DNA from: CAZYWA01 sp964650975 [NCBI: uncultured bacterium]
GTDB lineage: Bacteria; JADJOY01
Length of the DNA stretch: 6,058 nt
Reading direction: 5' to 3'
NCBI GenBank assembly: GCA_964650975.1
Contig: CAZYWA010000490.1
Coordinates: forward strand, 1-6,058
The position numbers were made by a program, and so were the translations under genes. The notes beneath the pieces were generated by a model. The model ran no database searches. It was not told the DNA's origin and saw only the letters and a list, made by a program, of their open reading frames with translations. This document shows positions 1 through 6,058 of the stretch, piece by piece (the first letter of the stretch is position 1; each line of letters opens with the position of its first letter).

Positions 1-253
1 CCGTGGCGGCCAGAAACAGCGCGATCATCGACGGCCCGAGGACCGGGTGGAAGGGCCGGTCGAGCGCCAGCACCTCGAGCGGGGTCAAGACGAAGAACGC
101 CACGTGCGTCGCGAGCAGCCAAGGGAAGGCCTGGTCGCGGGTGGGCAGCAGCGTGCGAGTCTCGGCCAAGCGCGCGAGATTGCTGCGGGAGCGGCGCTGG
201 TCGGCCACTTTGCGGAGTGCGAACAGCGCCAGGAAGGCGAAGTAATAGACCAT
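1..253 (-). CDS. Isoprenylcysteine carboxyl methyltransferase (ICMT)-family membrane protein, 3' end outside window
   Basis: The first 84 codons of a membrane protein start at ATG 253-251 and run off the window edge. Hydrophobic segments lie at about 2-13, 43-64 and from 71 onward. The sequence fits the N-terminus of the bacterial ICMT/YpbQ family: a short first helix, then Arg-x-x-(Asp)-x-x-x-Ser-x-x-Asn (RRSRSN at 20-25), a polar loop, then FPWLLATHVAFF (43-54) with a conserved His50 and a Glu60 at the end of the second helix. The SAM-binding C-terminal half lies outside the window, so catalytic residues cannot be checked. By family knowledge such proteins use S-adenosylmethionine to methylate carboxyl or hydroxyl groups on lipid-like substrates. 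Bacterial members such as BpsB and SrsB modify polyketide alkylpyrones or alkylresorcinols. Position after a polyketide core and exporter suggests tailoring of the product, but this is inference. Only a weak AGG precedes the start, so a different upstream start is possible. Confidence 0.7.
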   Translation of the reverse strand, partial: MVYYFAFLALFALRKVADQRRSRSNLARLAETRTLLPTRDQAFPWLLATHVAFFVLTPLEVLALDRPFHPVLGPSMIALFLAAT

Positions 254-349
254 CGGACCTGAGGGGGTGGGGGTGGGGGCGCGGAGGTCGTGCTTCCCAG
301 CGAGCGAGGATATGCGCGGTTACGAGGAGCGGAAAGCGAAGCCTCTTCC
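254..349. other. Spacer with C-rich leader (G5TG5TG5 on plus strand)
   Basis: These 96 bases separate the permease stop from the methyltransferase ATG. The plus strand carries three runs of five G separated by single T bases at 263-279. On the coding strand and in the mRNA this becomes a C5AC5AC5 tract ending about 10 bases before the ATG. I see no convincing terminator or promoter. A weak GGAA(A)G/CTTCC pairing near 331-349 is too short and interrupted to call. The C-tract occupies much of the place where a ribosome-binding site would be expected, leaving only a weak AGG nearer the ATG. Confidence 0.7.
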
Positions 350-2914
350 TTATTCGTAGGCGACCGCCTCCCGGATCGGAATTCGGCTCGCGATTCGAGC
401 CGGGTAGAAGGAGGCGGCGACCGCCGTCACGAGCGAGACCCCGACGAGCGGAGCCACGGTCCGCCAGGGGAACACGTAGAGGATCGTCCAGCCCGATTGG
501 ACCTGGACCATCCCTTTCACGGTGAAGAGCGAGAGCAAGGCGCCGCACGCGAGAGCCATCCCGCAAGCGGTCCCCGCGATCCACAGCCCCTCGAAGGTGA
601 CGGTGCGCTGGACCTGCCTTCTCAGGCCGCCGATCGCCCTCACGACCCCGATTTCCCGGCGCCGGTCGACCACCGACACGATGAGCGTGTTCACGATGCC
701 GAGGACCGCGACCGCGATCGCCACCCCCACCGCGGCGTAGGTGAGCAGGAAGAAGCTCTCGATGAGCTTCATGAGCTCGCCCTTGTACTCGTCGTTGGTG
801 TAGACGAAGAGGTGGCGCTCGCCGCCGATGCGCCGGCGGATCTCGGCGTTGACGTCGTGCGCCGACGCTCCCGGGGTCAGGAAGAGGCCGAAGGAGTCGA
901 GGCGCGCGTCGCCCCAGAGGGAGACGAAGGTGGAGTGGTCGATCATCGCCATCGAATGATCGGCCGTGTAGTCGAGGTAGACGGCCGCGACCCGGAGCTC
1001 GCGCACTCCCCGCGGGGTCTCGAGGCGGAAGCGGTCTCCGGGATGGACGTGCTGGCGTCGAGCGAAGAGCTCCGAAACGAGAGCGGCGCGGCCTAGGGCG
1101 AGATCGCGGCGCGCGGCGTCGTCGATCGTCCCCTCGAGCAGCACGGGGTGGGTGTTCTCGAGGTACGGGCCGATGTCGACGGTGACCAGCGACAGCAGGT
1201 CGCCCTGGTAAGTGGTCCGGAAGATGCGAAAGCCGTAGATCGCGCGCACCCCGGGGATCCCCTCGAGCGTCGTCCGAAGGCTCGCCGGGATCTTGTACGG
1301 AAAGGTCGGGTTCGTGGCCGACGCCGTCACGAAGAAATCCGCGCTCACCGTCTGCCGCATCCACTCGACCATCGATCGCTCGAAGCTCGTCATCAGGCCC
1401 GAGATGTTGAGGACCTGGGCCAGCGCGATCATGAGCGCCGCCACCGTCACCGCGCTGCGGCCCGGTCGCGCGAGCAGCGAGTCGGCCGCGAGCTTCGCCT
1501 CGACCCCGAGCGCCCGTCCCGCGGAGGGACCGAGGGTGCGCCCCACGGTGCGAATCGCCGTTCCCGCGAGGGCGGCGAAGCCGAACACCGCGGCCATGGC
1601 GCCTGGGTAAGCGAGGACGTACGCGTGTGCCCCGAGGACCGCGGCGGCGGCCGCACCGGACGCCACGAGCAGTGCCACCCCGAGCGTCGGCGCCCAGCGC
1701 CTGAGGCCGGTCCCTTGCATGGGCTCGGCGCTGCGTCCCATGGCGCTGCGCGGGCTCACGAGCGTCGCGGCCCGCGCGGGAAAGTACGCGGCGGTGAAGG
1801 ACGCGATGAGCCCGAGAGCGAGCCCCAAGGTCCAGTCGGCTGGTGAGAGCGCCAGCACCTCCGGGTAGATGCGAACGAAGGTGCTCGACACCGTGCGCGC
1901 GGTCGCGGCGAGCGAGAATCTCGCCAGGATGCTGCCCGCGAGGACTCCCAGGGTGGATCCGACGCCGCCGAAGAGCAGCGCCTCGACCAGGAAGAGCCGT
2001 CTGGCCTCGCCGCGACGAACCCCGAGAGCGCGCAGGATGCCGATCTCGCGGCGGCGCTGCACCACCGCGACGGAGAGTGTGTTGTAGATGATGAAGGCAC
2101 CCACGACGAGCGCCACCGCGCTGCTCAGGTTGAGCCCGGCCTCGAAGGCGGTCAGCAGCTGGGCCACCTGCGCGCCGCGCCGTTCCGGCCTCCCGACCGT
2201 GAGACCAGGCCCGACGGCCTCGGCGACCGCGCGCCGGACCGTCTCGAGCTCGGCCTCCGGGGCGAGGACGAGGTCGATGCGGTCGAGCCGTCCCTCTCGG
2301 TCGAGGACCTGCTTGGCGAACTCGACGTCCATCACCGCCACGTTGCCGCCCAGAACCCGGGCCGCGCCCGATGCGCGCAGCAGCCCGCGCACCGTGAGCG
2401 CGCGGAAGCCCGCCGGCGCCGCGAGGGTCAGGCTGTCTCCGATCCGCAGGCCGTGCGCCGCCGCGAACTCGTCGGTCACCAGGATCGAGTCGGGTTGCGA
2501 GACGAAGAGCAGCGAGTCGAAGGGCTCTCCGGAGGGACCGTGCGCCTCCAGCTCGCGGACCTTCGAGTCGGCGAGCGTGTCGACGCCGAGGACCAAGAGG
2601 TCCGTGTCCTCGAGGCCGCGCACGGGGACGGTCTGCTCGACGATGGGCGCCGCGACCTTGATGCCCGGGACGGCGGCCACTCGCTCGAGGAGTGTGTCCG
2701 GGAAGCCAGCCTCGCCTGCCTCGACGGTGAGCTCCGCCCGCCCCGCGATGGTCTCGATGGTGTGACCGAACGAGGCGCCGAGCGAACGGTTGACCGTGAG
2801 GATCGACACCAGCATCGCGACGCCGAGGGCGATGCCCGCGACCGTGAGCGCGGTGCGCAGCAGGTGACTGCGGTAGTAGGGAAGGCTCACGGCGCGAAGC
2901 AGGACGCCCGTCAC
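350..2914 (-). CDS. ABC transporter permease with duplicated FtsX domains (YbbP/LolC-E-like)
   Basis: This 854-residue inner-membrane permease should pair with the ATPase just upstream to form an export or lipid-extraction pump of the LolCDE/MacB/YbbAP superfamily. Predicted membrane segments lie near 20-40, 262-285, 308-332, 360-380, 408-430, 433-452, 486-505, 722-748, 775-797 and 817-837. Two large extracytoplasmic domains lie at about 45-255 and 510-715. The two halves are an internal duplication: each has an FtsX core with RRREIG (288 and 752), followed by LRALG or VRAIG, and ends with a PAR motif (379-381 and 838-840). This single-chain, ten-helix layout resembles YbbP rather than four-helix MacB or LolC/E. 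GTG 2914 is preferred because of its ribosome-binding site. The frame stays open upstream, including a GTG at 3040, and might encode an N-terminal extension. The gap to the ATPase is large compared with the 4-base overlaps elsewhere in the operon. The cargo is unknown; export of the polyketide product is inferred from context only. Confidence 0.92.
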   Translation of the reverse strand: MTGVLLRAVSLPYYRSHLLRTALTVAGIALGVAMLVSILTVNRSLGASFGHTIETIAGRAELTVEAGEAGFPDTLLERVAAVPGIKVAAPIVEQTVPVRGLEDTDLLVLGVDTLADSKVRELEAHGPSGEPFDSLLFVSQPDSILVTDEFAAAHGLRIGDSLTLAAPAGFRALTVRGLLRASGAARVLGGNVAVMDVEFAKQVLDREGRLDRIDLVLAPEAELETVRRAVAEAVGPGLTVGRPERRGAQVAQLLTAFEAGLNLSSAVALVVGAFIIYNTLSVAVVQRRREIGILRALGVRRGEARRLFLVEALLFGGVGSTLGVLAGSILARFSLAATARTVSSTFVRIYPEVLALSPADWTLGLALGLIASFTAAYFPARAATLVSPRSAMGRSAEPMQGTGLRRWAPTLGVALLVASGAAAAAVLGAHAYVLAYPGAMAAVFGFAALAGTAIRTVGRTLGPSAGRALGVEAKLAADSLLARPGRSAVTVAALMIALAQVLNISGLMTSFERSMVEWMRQTVSADFFVTASATNPTFPYKIPASLRTTLEGIPGVRAIYGFRIFRTTYQGDLLSLVTVDIGPYLENTHPVLLEGTIDDAARRDLALGRAALVSELFARRQHVHPGDRFRLETPRGVRELRVAAVYLDYTADHSMAMIDHSTFVSLWGDARLDSFGLFLTPGASAHDVNAEIRRRIGGERHLFVYTNDEYKGELMKLIESFFLLTYAAVGVAIAVAVLGIVNTLIVSVVDRRREIGVVRAIGGLRRQVQRTVTFEGLWIAGTACGMALACGALLSLFTVKGMVQVQSGWTILYVFPWRTVAPLVGVSLVTAVAASFYPARIASRIPIREAVAYE

Positions 2915-2921
2915 GTCGAGG

Positions 2922-2927
2922 TCCTTC
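2922..2927 (-). promoter_or_regulatory. Ribosome-binding site GAAGGA deciding the permease start
   Basis: On the minus strand GAAGGA lies 7 bases before the GTG at 2914-2912. It is the best Shine-Dalgarno match seen ahead of any start in the window, and the other complete genes rely on start/stop overlap. It favours a GTG start giving a permease that begins VTGVLLRAVSLPYYRSH, as is usual for FtsX permeases with a short cytoplasmic lead before the first membrane helix. Confidence 0.6.
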
Positions 2928-3043
2928 GGGGGTCCTTTCAAGACTCCCGCCCCGTCGGGAGTGAATCCCGCCGGGACCTCACCCCCGAGTCGGCTCGCGA
3001 TGCTCGCCGGGCTCCTCTCGGCGCCGGTCGGGATCCGCACGAG

Positions 3044-3090
3044 CAGTCGGTTCGGGGTGAGGACGGGTGCAGGCGTCCCCGAACCGACTG
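3044..3090. repeat. Perfect 14-bp inverted repeat, 19-nt loop
   Basis: The arms are CAGTCGGTTCGGGG at 3044-3057 and CCCCGAACCGACTG at 3077-3090, fully complementary and separated by 19 bases. The repeat sits between the ATPase and permease genes, at the place where the coding-like signal changes frame. In RNA it would form a stable GC-rich hairpin. No T-run follows it on either strand, so it does not look like an intrinsic terminator. It could be an mRNA stabilising or processing element between operon genes, a protein-binding palindrome, or a copy of a genomic repeat family. Confidence 0.85.
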
Positions 3091-3194
3091 ACGAGCGAGG
3101 GCCTCACGCACCTCGAGCACCGGGAACTCGGCCCGAGTGGCGACGACGCGCGGACCGGAGTCCTGAATGGTCATTTGGGATGTGACGCCACTCT

Positions 3195-3893
3195 TCAGAC
3201 GGGCGGCGCGTCGCGCTCGATGCGGCCGTCGCGCAAGTGGACCACGCGGTCGCCGACCCGAGCCGCGCCGGGATCGTGGGTCACCATCACGATCGTCGTG
3301 CCGAGACGATCGACCGTGCTCCGCAGGAGCGTGAGGATCTCGTGACCGGTCTGCGAGTCGAGGTTCCCGGTCGGCTCGTCGGCCAGCACGATGCGCGGCG
3401 CCAGCGCCAGGGCGCGCGCGATGGCCACGCGCTGCATCTCGCCGCCCGAGAGCTGGTCCGGAGTGTGGCTCGCGCGCTCCCCGAGCCCCACCAGCTGAAG
3501 CAGTTCCCGGACCCGCTCCCCGATCTCGGGTGCCGGCCGTCGCGCGAGCCTGAGCGGCAGCGCCACGTTCTCGGCGGCGCTCAGCGTGGGAAACAGGTTG
3601 AAGAACTGGAACACCAGCCCGATCGAGTGGCGGCGCAGCAGCGTGAGCTCGTCGTCCGGCAGCGTGTGCATCGGGCGCCCGTCGAAGAGCACCTCGCCCG
3701 AGTCGGGGGAGTCGATCCCCGCGAGCACGTTGAGCAGCGTCGACTTCCCCGAGCCGCTCGGCCCCATCACCGAGATCATGGCGCCGCGGTCGATGTCGAG
3801 ATCGACGCGCTCGAGCGCCGCGATCCGGCGACTGCCCTGCGGATAGGCCTTGCTGACCTGACGGAGCTCGATGAGCGGCGGCACGCTGTCCAT
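3195..3893 (-). CDS. ABC transporter ATPase, LolD/MacB/YbbA type
   Basis: This complete 232-residue nucleotide-binding subunit powers an FtsX-type permease from the cytoplasmic face of the inner membrane. All motifs are present in order: Walker [10 protein letters not shown] (44-52), Q-loop Gln96 in [17 protein letters not shown], signature LSGGEMQR (148-155), Walker B IVLADEP with catalytic Glu173, D-loop NLDS (177-180) and switch His206 in MVTHD. The phrases VFQFFNL and [10 protein letters not shown] are characteristic of the LolD/MacB/FtsE-like group. The ATG at 3893-3891 overlaps the ketosynthase TGA as ATGA, and no good ribosome-binding site precedes it, so it is probably translated by coupling from the ketosynthase. 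An in-frame open stretch upstream to 4376 lies inside the ketosynthase and is rejected. The permease downstream on the same strand is the obvious partner. The substrate (lipoprotein, lipid or small molecule) cannot be read from the sequence; the neighbours suggest the polyketide product or its conjugate. Confidence 0.95.
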   Translation of the reverse strand: MDSVPPLIELRQVSKAYPQGSRRIAALERVDLDIDRGAMISVMGPSGSGKSTLLNVLAGIDSPDSGEVLFDGRPMHTLPDDELTLLRRHSIGLVFQFFNLFPTLSAAENVALPLRLARRPAPEIGERVRELLQLVGLGERASHTPDQLSGGEMQRVAIARALALAPRIVLADEPTGNLDSQTGHEILTLLRSTVDRLGTTIVMVTHDPGAARVGDRVVHLRDGRIERDAPPV

Positions 3894-5179
3894 CAGGGCT
3901 CGAGGTACCCGTCGCCACCCGCCGCCTCGAACAGCAGGCTGACGTTCTGGCCGCCGAAGCCGAACGAGTTGGACAGCACGAAGCGAGGCCGAGCCGCGCG
4001 TGCCGCACCCGATACGACGTCCAGAGGAATCTCGGGGTCCGGTATGTCGTAGTTGATCGTCGGCGGGATGGCACCCGCGAGCATCGTCTGGATCGAGATC
4101 ACCGCCTCGATGGCACCCGCCGCGCTCAACGAGTGGCCGAGCATCGATTTGTTGGCGGTGATCGGGATCGCGTGGGCGCGTTCGCCGAAGACCTGGCGAA
4201 TCCCGAGGTACTCGGTGCGATCGTTCTCGACCGTCGAGGTGCCGTGCGCGTTCACGTGGTCGACTCGATCGGGCTCTACACGCGCGTCGTCGAGTGCGGC
4301 TTGGATGCAGCGCGCGATCGTGCCGCCCGTCGGGTCGCTGCGGGTGCGGTGGTACGTGTCGATCGTCTCGCCGCAACCGCGGATCCAGCCGAGGATTCGC
4401 GCGCCGCGGGCCCGCGCATGGTCGGCGTGCTCGAGCACCAGCGCCGCGCTGCCTTCACCCATCACGAAACCGTCGCGGTCGCGAGAGAACGGCCGGGACG
4501 CTTTCTCAGGCGGATCGTTCGCGTGGGAGAGTGTTTGCAACGCCGCGAAGCGCGCCAGCACGTCCGGGATCACCGAGGCATCCGAGCCCATCGCGAGCGC
4601 GGTCCGGCAATCGCCCCTGCGGATGCTCTCGACCGCGAGCTGGATGGCCGAGGCACCCGAAGCGCACGCCGTGGTGACCAGCACCGGCGATCCGGAGAAG
4701 CCGAAGTCGCGCTTGAGCCACGAGCCGAGCAGCGCGGGCGAGGTGCGCGCGTAGACGTCGCTTTCGACCTCGGCGGCGCTCAAGAAGCTGAAGCGCCCTC
4801 GACCTCCGTGCTCCCTCCACCGCTCGACCAAATGCATCAGCTCGCCCACCGCGACGGTAGCAGGGGCCGTGCCGAGGTAGAGCGGCATCGCCTGCTCTCG
4901 GTTCGACCGGAGTCCCGCCTGTGTCAATGCCTCGTGGACGACGTCGCTCGACATCTGGTGCATGAGCCGCAAACCGCTCGGGTCCTCGAGCAGCCGGTCG
5001 ACGGTCGCGGCGATCGTGACCTTGAGGCCCTCGGTATCGAACCGGGTGATCCGACGAACGCCCGAGCGGCCGCCGGCCAGCGCTTTCCAGTTCTCCTCGA
5101 GACCCACACCGAGGCTCGTCACCAGGCCCAACCCGGTGACCGCGATGGGGGGCCGTCGCTCTTCGGCTCGACCGGTCAC
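3893..5179 (-). CDS. Beta-ketoacyl-ACP synthase, FabF-like (KS-alpha)
   Basis: This is a complete 428-residue condensing enzyme, close to the usual FabF length of about 410. By family knowledge it catalyses decarboxylative Claisen condensation of malonyl-ACP with an acyl or polyketide chain in the cytoplasm. The N-terminal strand IAVTGLGLVTSLG (12-24) is typical. The nucleophile is Cys172 in TTACASG. The other catalytic residues are His312 in NAHGTST, Lys344 in TANKSMLGH and His349. The glycine-rich C-terminal motif SNSFGFGGQN (403-412) is intact. The GTG start at 5179-5177 was chosen because it places VTGLG 13 residues in, as in FabF. It overlaps the upstream stop as GTGA, with no strong Shine-Dalgarno, so translational coupling is likely. 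The open frame continues upstream to about 6025, but that part is a shadow of the chain-length factor. Together with its neighbour it should form a KS-alpha/KS-beta heterodimer for a polyketide or polyene. It might instead be a specialised fatty-acid synthase; the inactive partner makes that less likely. Confidence 0.93.
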   Translation of the reverse strand: MTGRAEERRPPIAVTGLGLVTSLGVGLEENWKALAGGRSGVRRITRFDTEGLKVTIAATVDRLLEDPSGLRLMHQMSSDVVHEALTQAGLRSNREQAMPLYLGTAPATVAVGELMHLVERWREHGGRGRFSFLSAAEVESDVYARTSPALLGSWLKRDFGFSGSPVLVTTACASGASAIQLAVESIRRGDCRTALAMGSDASVIPDVLARFAALQTLSHANDPPEKASRPFSRDRDGFVMGEGSAALVLEHADHARARGARILGWIRGCGETIDTYHRTRSDPTGGTIARCIQAALDDARVEPDRVDHVNAHGTSTVENDRTEYLGIRQVFGERAHAIPITANKSMLGHSLSAAGAIEAVISIQTMLAGAIPPTINYDIPDPEIPLDVVSGAARAARPRFVLSNSFGFGGQNVSLLFEAAGGDGYLEP

Positions 5180-6058
5180 GACGGCTTTTCGAGCACGGTC
5201 AACGCTTCGCCGTGCGCGTGACCCCATTGCGTGACCACGGCATGCCGTACCTGCTCGGAGTCGATGGGCGTGGATCCGCTCGGATGCGGTTCGAGCGACG
5301 GAACGCGGCTCGGTTCGTTCATGGCGAGCATGGCGAGGATGACCGCCGCCGGAAATGCCGCCTCGAACGAGTGACCGATCAGGTCGGCCGACGAGCGAAG
5401 CGCCATCGAGGCCCCCGCGTTCCGGAGTCGCTCGAGCCACGCCCGCTCGTCGCTCGTGAGTGGCTGTTTGCCACAGGCGCCGCTCACGGTCACGAACGGA
5501 CGGCCATTCACGAGCTCTCGGTAGGAGTCCCATTGAAGTTGCGCTGCTTCCGCGGCTGAACCGGGTGAACGGTCCGATTGGTCGTGCAGAACGGGGAAGA
5601 TCCTCGCCATTCCCGTGGCGCCACGCGCATGGGCTTGGCGCTGGGACTCGAGCACCAGGAACGCCGACACGCTCCCCATGCAGACGCCCGGGTCGCCGCT
5701 CGAGTCCCAGACGCTCTTCCATTCGTGCCAGCGCAGCAATCCGTGGCTCCCGTAGAGAGCAACGAGGTCGGCACGCTCGGCGTTGAAGGTGCCTCCCGCC
5801 AGACAGATCTCGGTCTGGCCGGCCGAGACCCGCGCGACACCCTCGCGCACCACGTCGACCCCCGCGCTCTCCTCGCCCATGAACGTGGCGCCGCCTCCCG
5901 TGATGCCATAGGCCATGGCGACGTTCCCGCAGAAGAGATTCGGGAGCTGGGCGAGGAAGAGCGAGGGCCGGATTCCCTTGACCAGCAAGGGGTTCGCGAG
6001 GCCCAGCGCCCGGCTTCGTGAGCACCCGCCGGCTTCGGCCTCCTCGACCGCCGTCACG
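5176..6058 (-). CDS. Ketosynthase-like chain-length factor (KS-beta), 5' end outside window
   Basis: This is the C-terminal 293 or so residues of a thiolase-fold beta-ketoacyl synthase homologue. The frame is open to the window edge. The GTG at 6057-6055 is probably internal, because ketosynthases normally have about 160 residues before the active-site loop and only about 60 are present. Counting from that GTG, the nucleophile loop reads MGEESAGVDVV (60-70). A gap-free alignment to FabF from the downstream AGG (87-89) puts Glu63 where the catalytic Cys should be. The first His motif (HGTST) is replaced by ACGKQ (Cys195). The Lys five residues before the second His is Ala224, although GH (228-229) survives. 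Loss of Cys, one His and Lys is what is expected of a chain-length factor, the non-condensing partner that shapes the cavity of a type II KS heterodimer. Its TGA overlaps the GTG of the active ketosynthase, supporting co-translation as a pair. An inactive KS with another role, such as malonyl-ACP decarboxylation, is possible. Confidence 0.85.
   Translation of the reverse strand, partial: VTAVEEAEAGGCSRSRALGLANPLLVKGIRPSLFLAQLPNLFCGNVAMAYGITGGGATFMGEESAGVDVVREGVARVSAGQTEICLAGGTFNAERADLVALYGSHGLLRWHEWKSVWDSSGDPGVCMGSVSAFLVLESQRQAHARGATGMARIFPVLHDQSDRSPGSAAEAAQLQWDSYRELVNGRPFVTVSGACGKQPLTSDERAWLERLRNAGASMALRSSADLIGHSFEAAFPAAVILAMLAMNEPSRVPSLEPHPSGSTPIDSEQVRHAVVTQWGHAHGEALTVLEKPS

Larger units (their letters stand above)
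2915..3174 (-). other. Coding-like gap with apparent frame switch (small ORF or frameshifted permease extension)
   Basis: Between the ATPase stop and the preferred permease start, an ATG at 3174-3172 opens a 78-codon frame (3174-2938) beginning MTIQDSGPRVVATRAEF. Its first 28 codons have mostly G/C third positions (22 of 28). After about base 3091 it becomes rich in CGA, GGA and similar codons and reads as an implausible Arg/Ser-rich tail. From about 3104 the permease frame (the -1 frame relative to this one) is open instead. Its codons 3040-2915 have 35 of 42 third positions G/C and translate to an orderly sequence containing LLVRIPTGAERSPASIASRL. Either a small protein or an N-terminal permease extension has been broken by a one-base shift, or the ATG ORF and the permease leader are unrelated. 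I recognise no family. The ATG has no clear ribosome-binding site. Confidence refers to there being coding-like sequence here, not to a functional gene. Confidence 0.4.

Noticed and set aside
290-1096. Plus-strand open frames opposite the permease (290-1096, 1148-1846, 2088-2765, 2453-3091)
   Set aside because: They are low-complexity, charged or Ser/Arg-rich translations antisense to a well-supported FtsX permease, with no motifs.
2915-3040. Permease starting at GTG 3040
   Set aside because: It is open and coding-like, but has no visible ribosome-binding site and adds 42 residues before the usual cytoplasmic lead of FtsX permeases. Kept only as an alternative.
3044-3090. Intrinsic terminator at the inverted repeat
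   Set aside because: No T-tract follows the stem on either strand, and the permease belonging to the ATPase lies downstream, so full termination would make little sense.
3237-4052. Plus-strand open frame of 271 codons opposite the ABC ATPase
   Set aside because: It is antisense to a gene with every ABC motif intact, and its composition is shadow-like.
3894-4376. Upstream extension of the ABC ATPase inside the ketosynthase
   Set aside because: The extra residues are Arg/His-rich nonsense, and ATG 3893 gives the standard ATPase N-terminus with an ATGA overlap.
4133-5221. Long plus-strand open frame of 362 codons
   Set aside because: It lies antisense to the ketosynthase, which has full catalytic motifs. 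Its translation is Arg/Asp/Glu/Ala-rich with no recognisable domain, as expected for the shadow of a high-GC gene.
5180-6025. Upstream in-frame extension of the ketosynthase to make a 710-residue protein
   Set aside because: The extension is an Arg/Gly-rich out-of-frame reading of the chain-length factor. FabF homologues start about 10 residues before VTGLG, matching GTG 5179.

Overview
The window is GC-rich by eye (roughly two thirds or more G+C, with strong G/C preference at third codon positions). Every convincing gene lies on the minus strand, so the region reads from base 6058 down to base 1. A LolCDE/MacB/YbbAP-type export system beside FabF-like synthases suggests a high-GC bacterium, probably with a Gram-negative envelope, such as a myxobacterium, gemmatimonad or related environmental lineage. 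Nothing in the window fixes the taxon.

Layout in order of transcription: (1) 6058-5176, the C-terminal two thirds of a catalytically dead ketosynthase homologue that looks like a chain-length factor (KS-beta), cut by the window edge. (2) 5179-3893, a complete and apparently active FabF-like ketosynthase (KS-alpha), whose GTG start overlaps the previous stop by 4 bases (GTGA). (3) 3893-3195, an ABC ATPase of the LolD/MacB/YbbA type, overlapping the ketosynthase stop by 4 bases (ATGA). (4) 3194-2915, a gap holding a perfect 14-bp inverted repeat and coding-like sequence that appears to change frame. (5) 2914-350, an 854-residue duplicated FtsX-domain permease with about 10 membrane segments. 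(6) a 96-base spacer with a striking C-tract on the coding strand. (7) 253-1, the N-terminal 84 codons of a membrane methyltransferase of the ICMT/YpbQ family, cut by the other window edge.

The overlapping KS-beta/KS-alpha pair is the classic arrangement of a type II polyketide synthase or aryl-polyene/reducing-polyene synthase core. The transporter ATPase is translationally coupled to it and the permease and methyltransferase follow on the same strand. The simplest reading is one operon that builds a polyketide or polyene-like acyl chain, moves it or its lipid conjugate out of the inner membrane, and perhaps O-methylates it. The product cannot be determined here: no acyl carrier protein, ketoreductase, dehydratase, acyl ligase or type III synthase is visible, and the operon runs past both edges. 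No RNA genes, mobile elements, CRISPR arrays or intrinsic terminators were seen.
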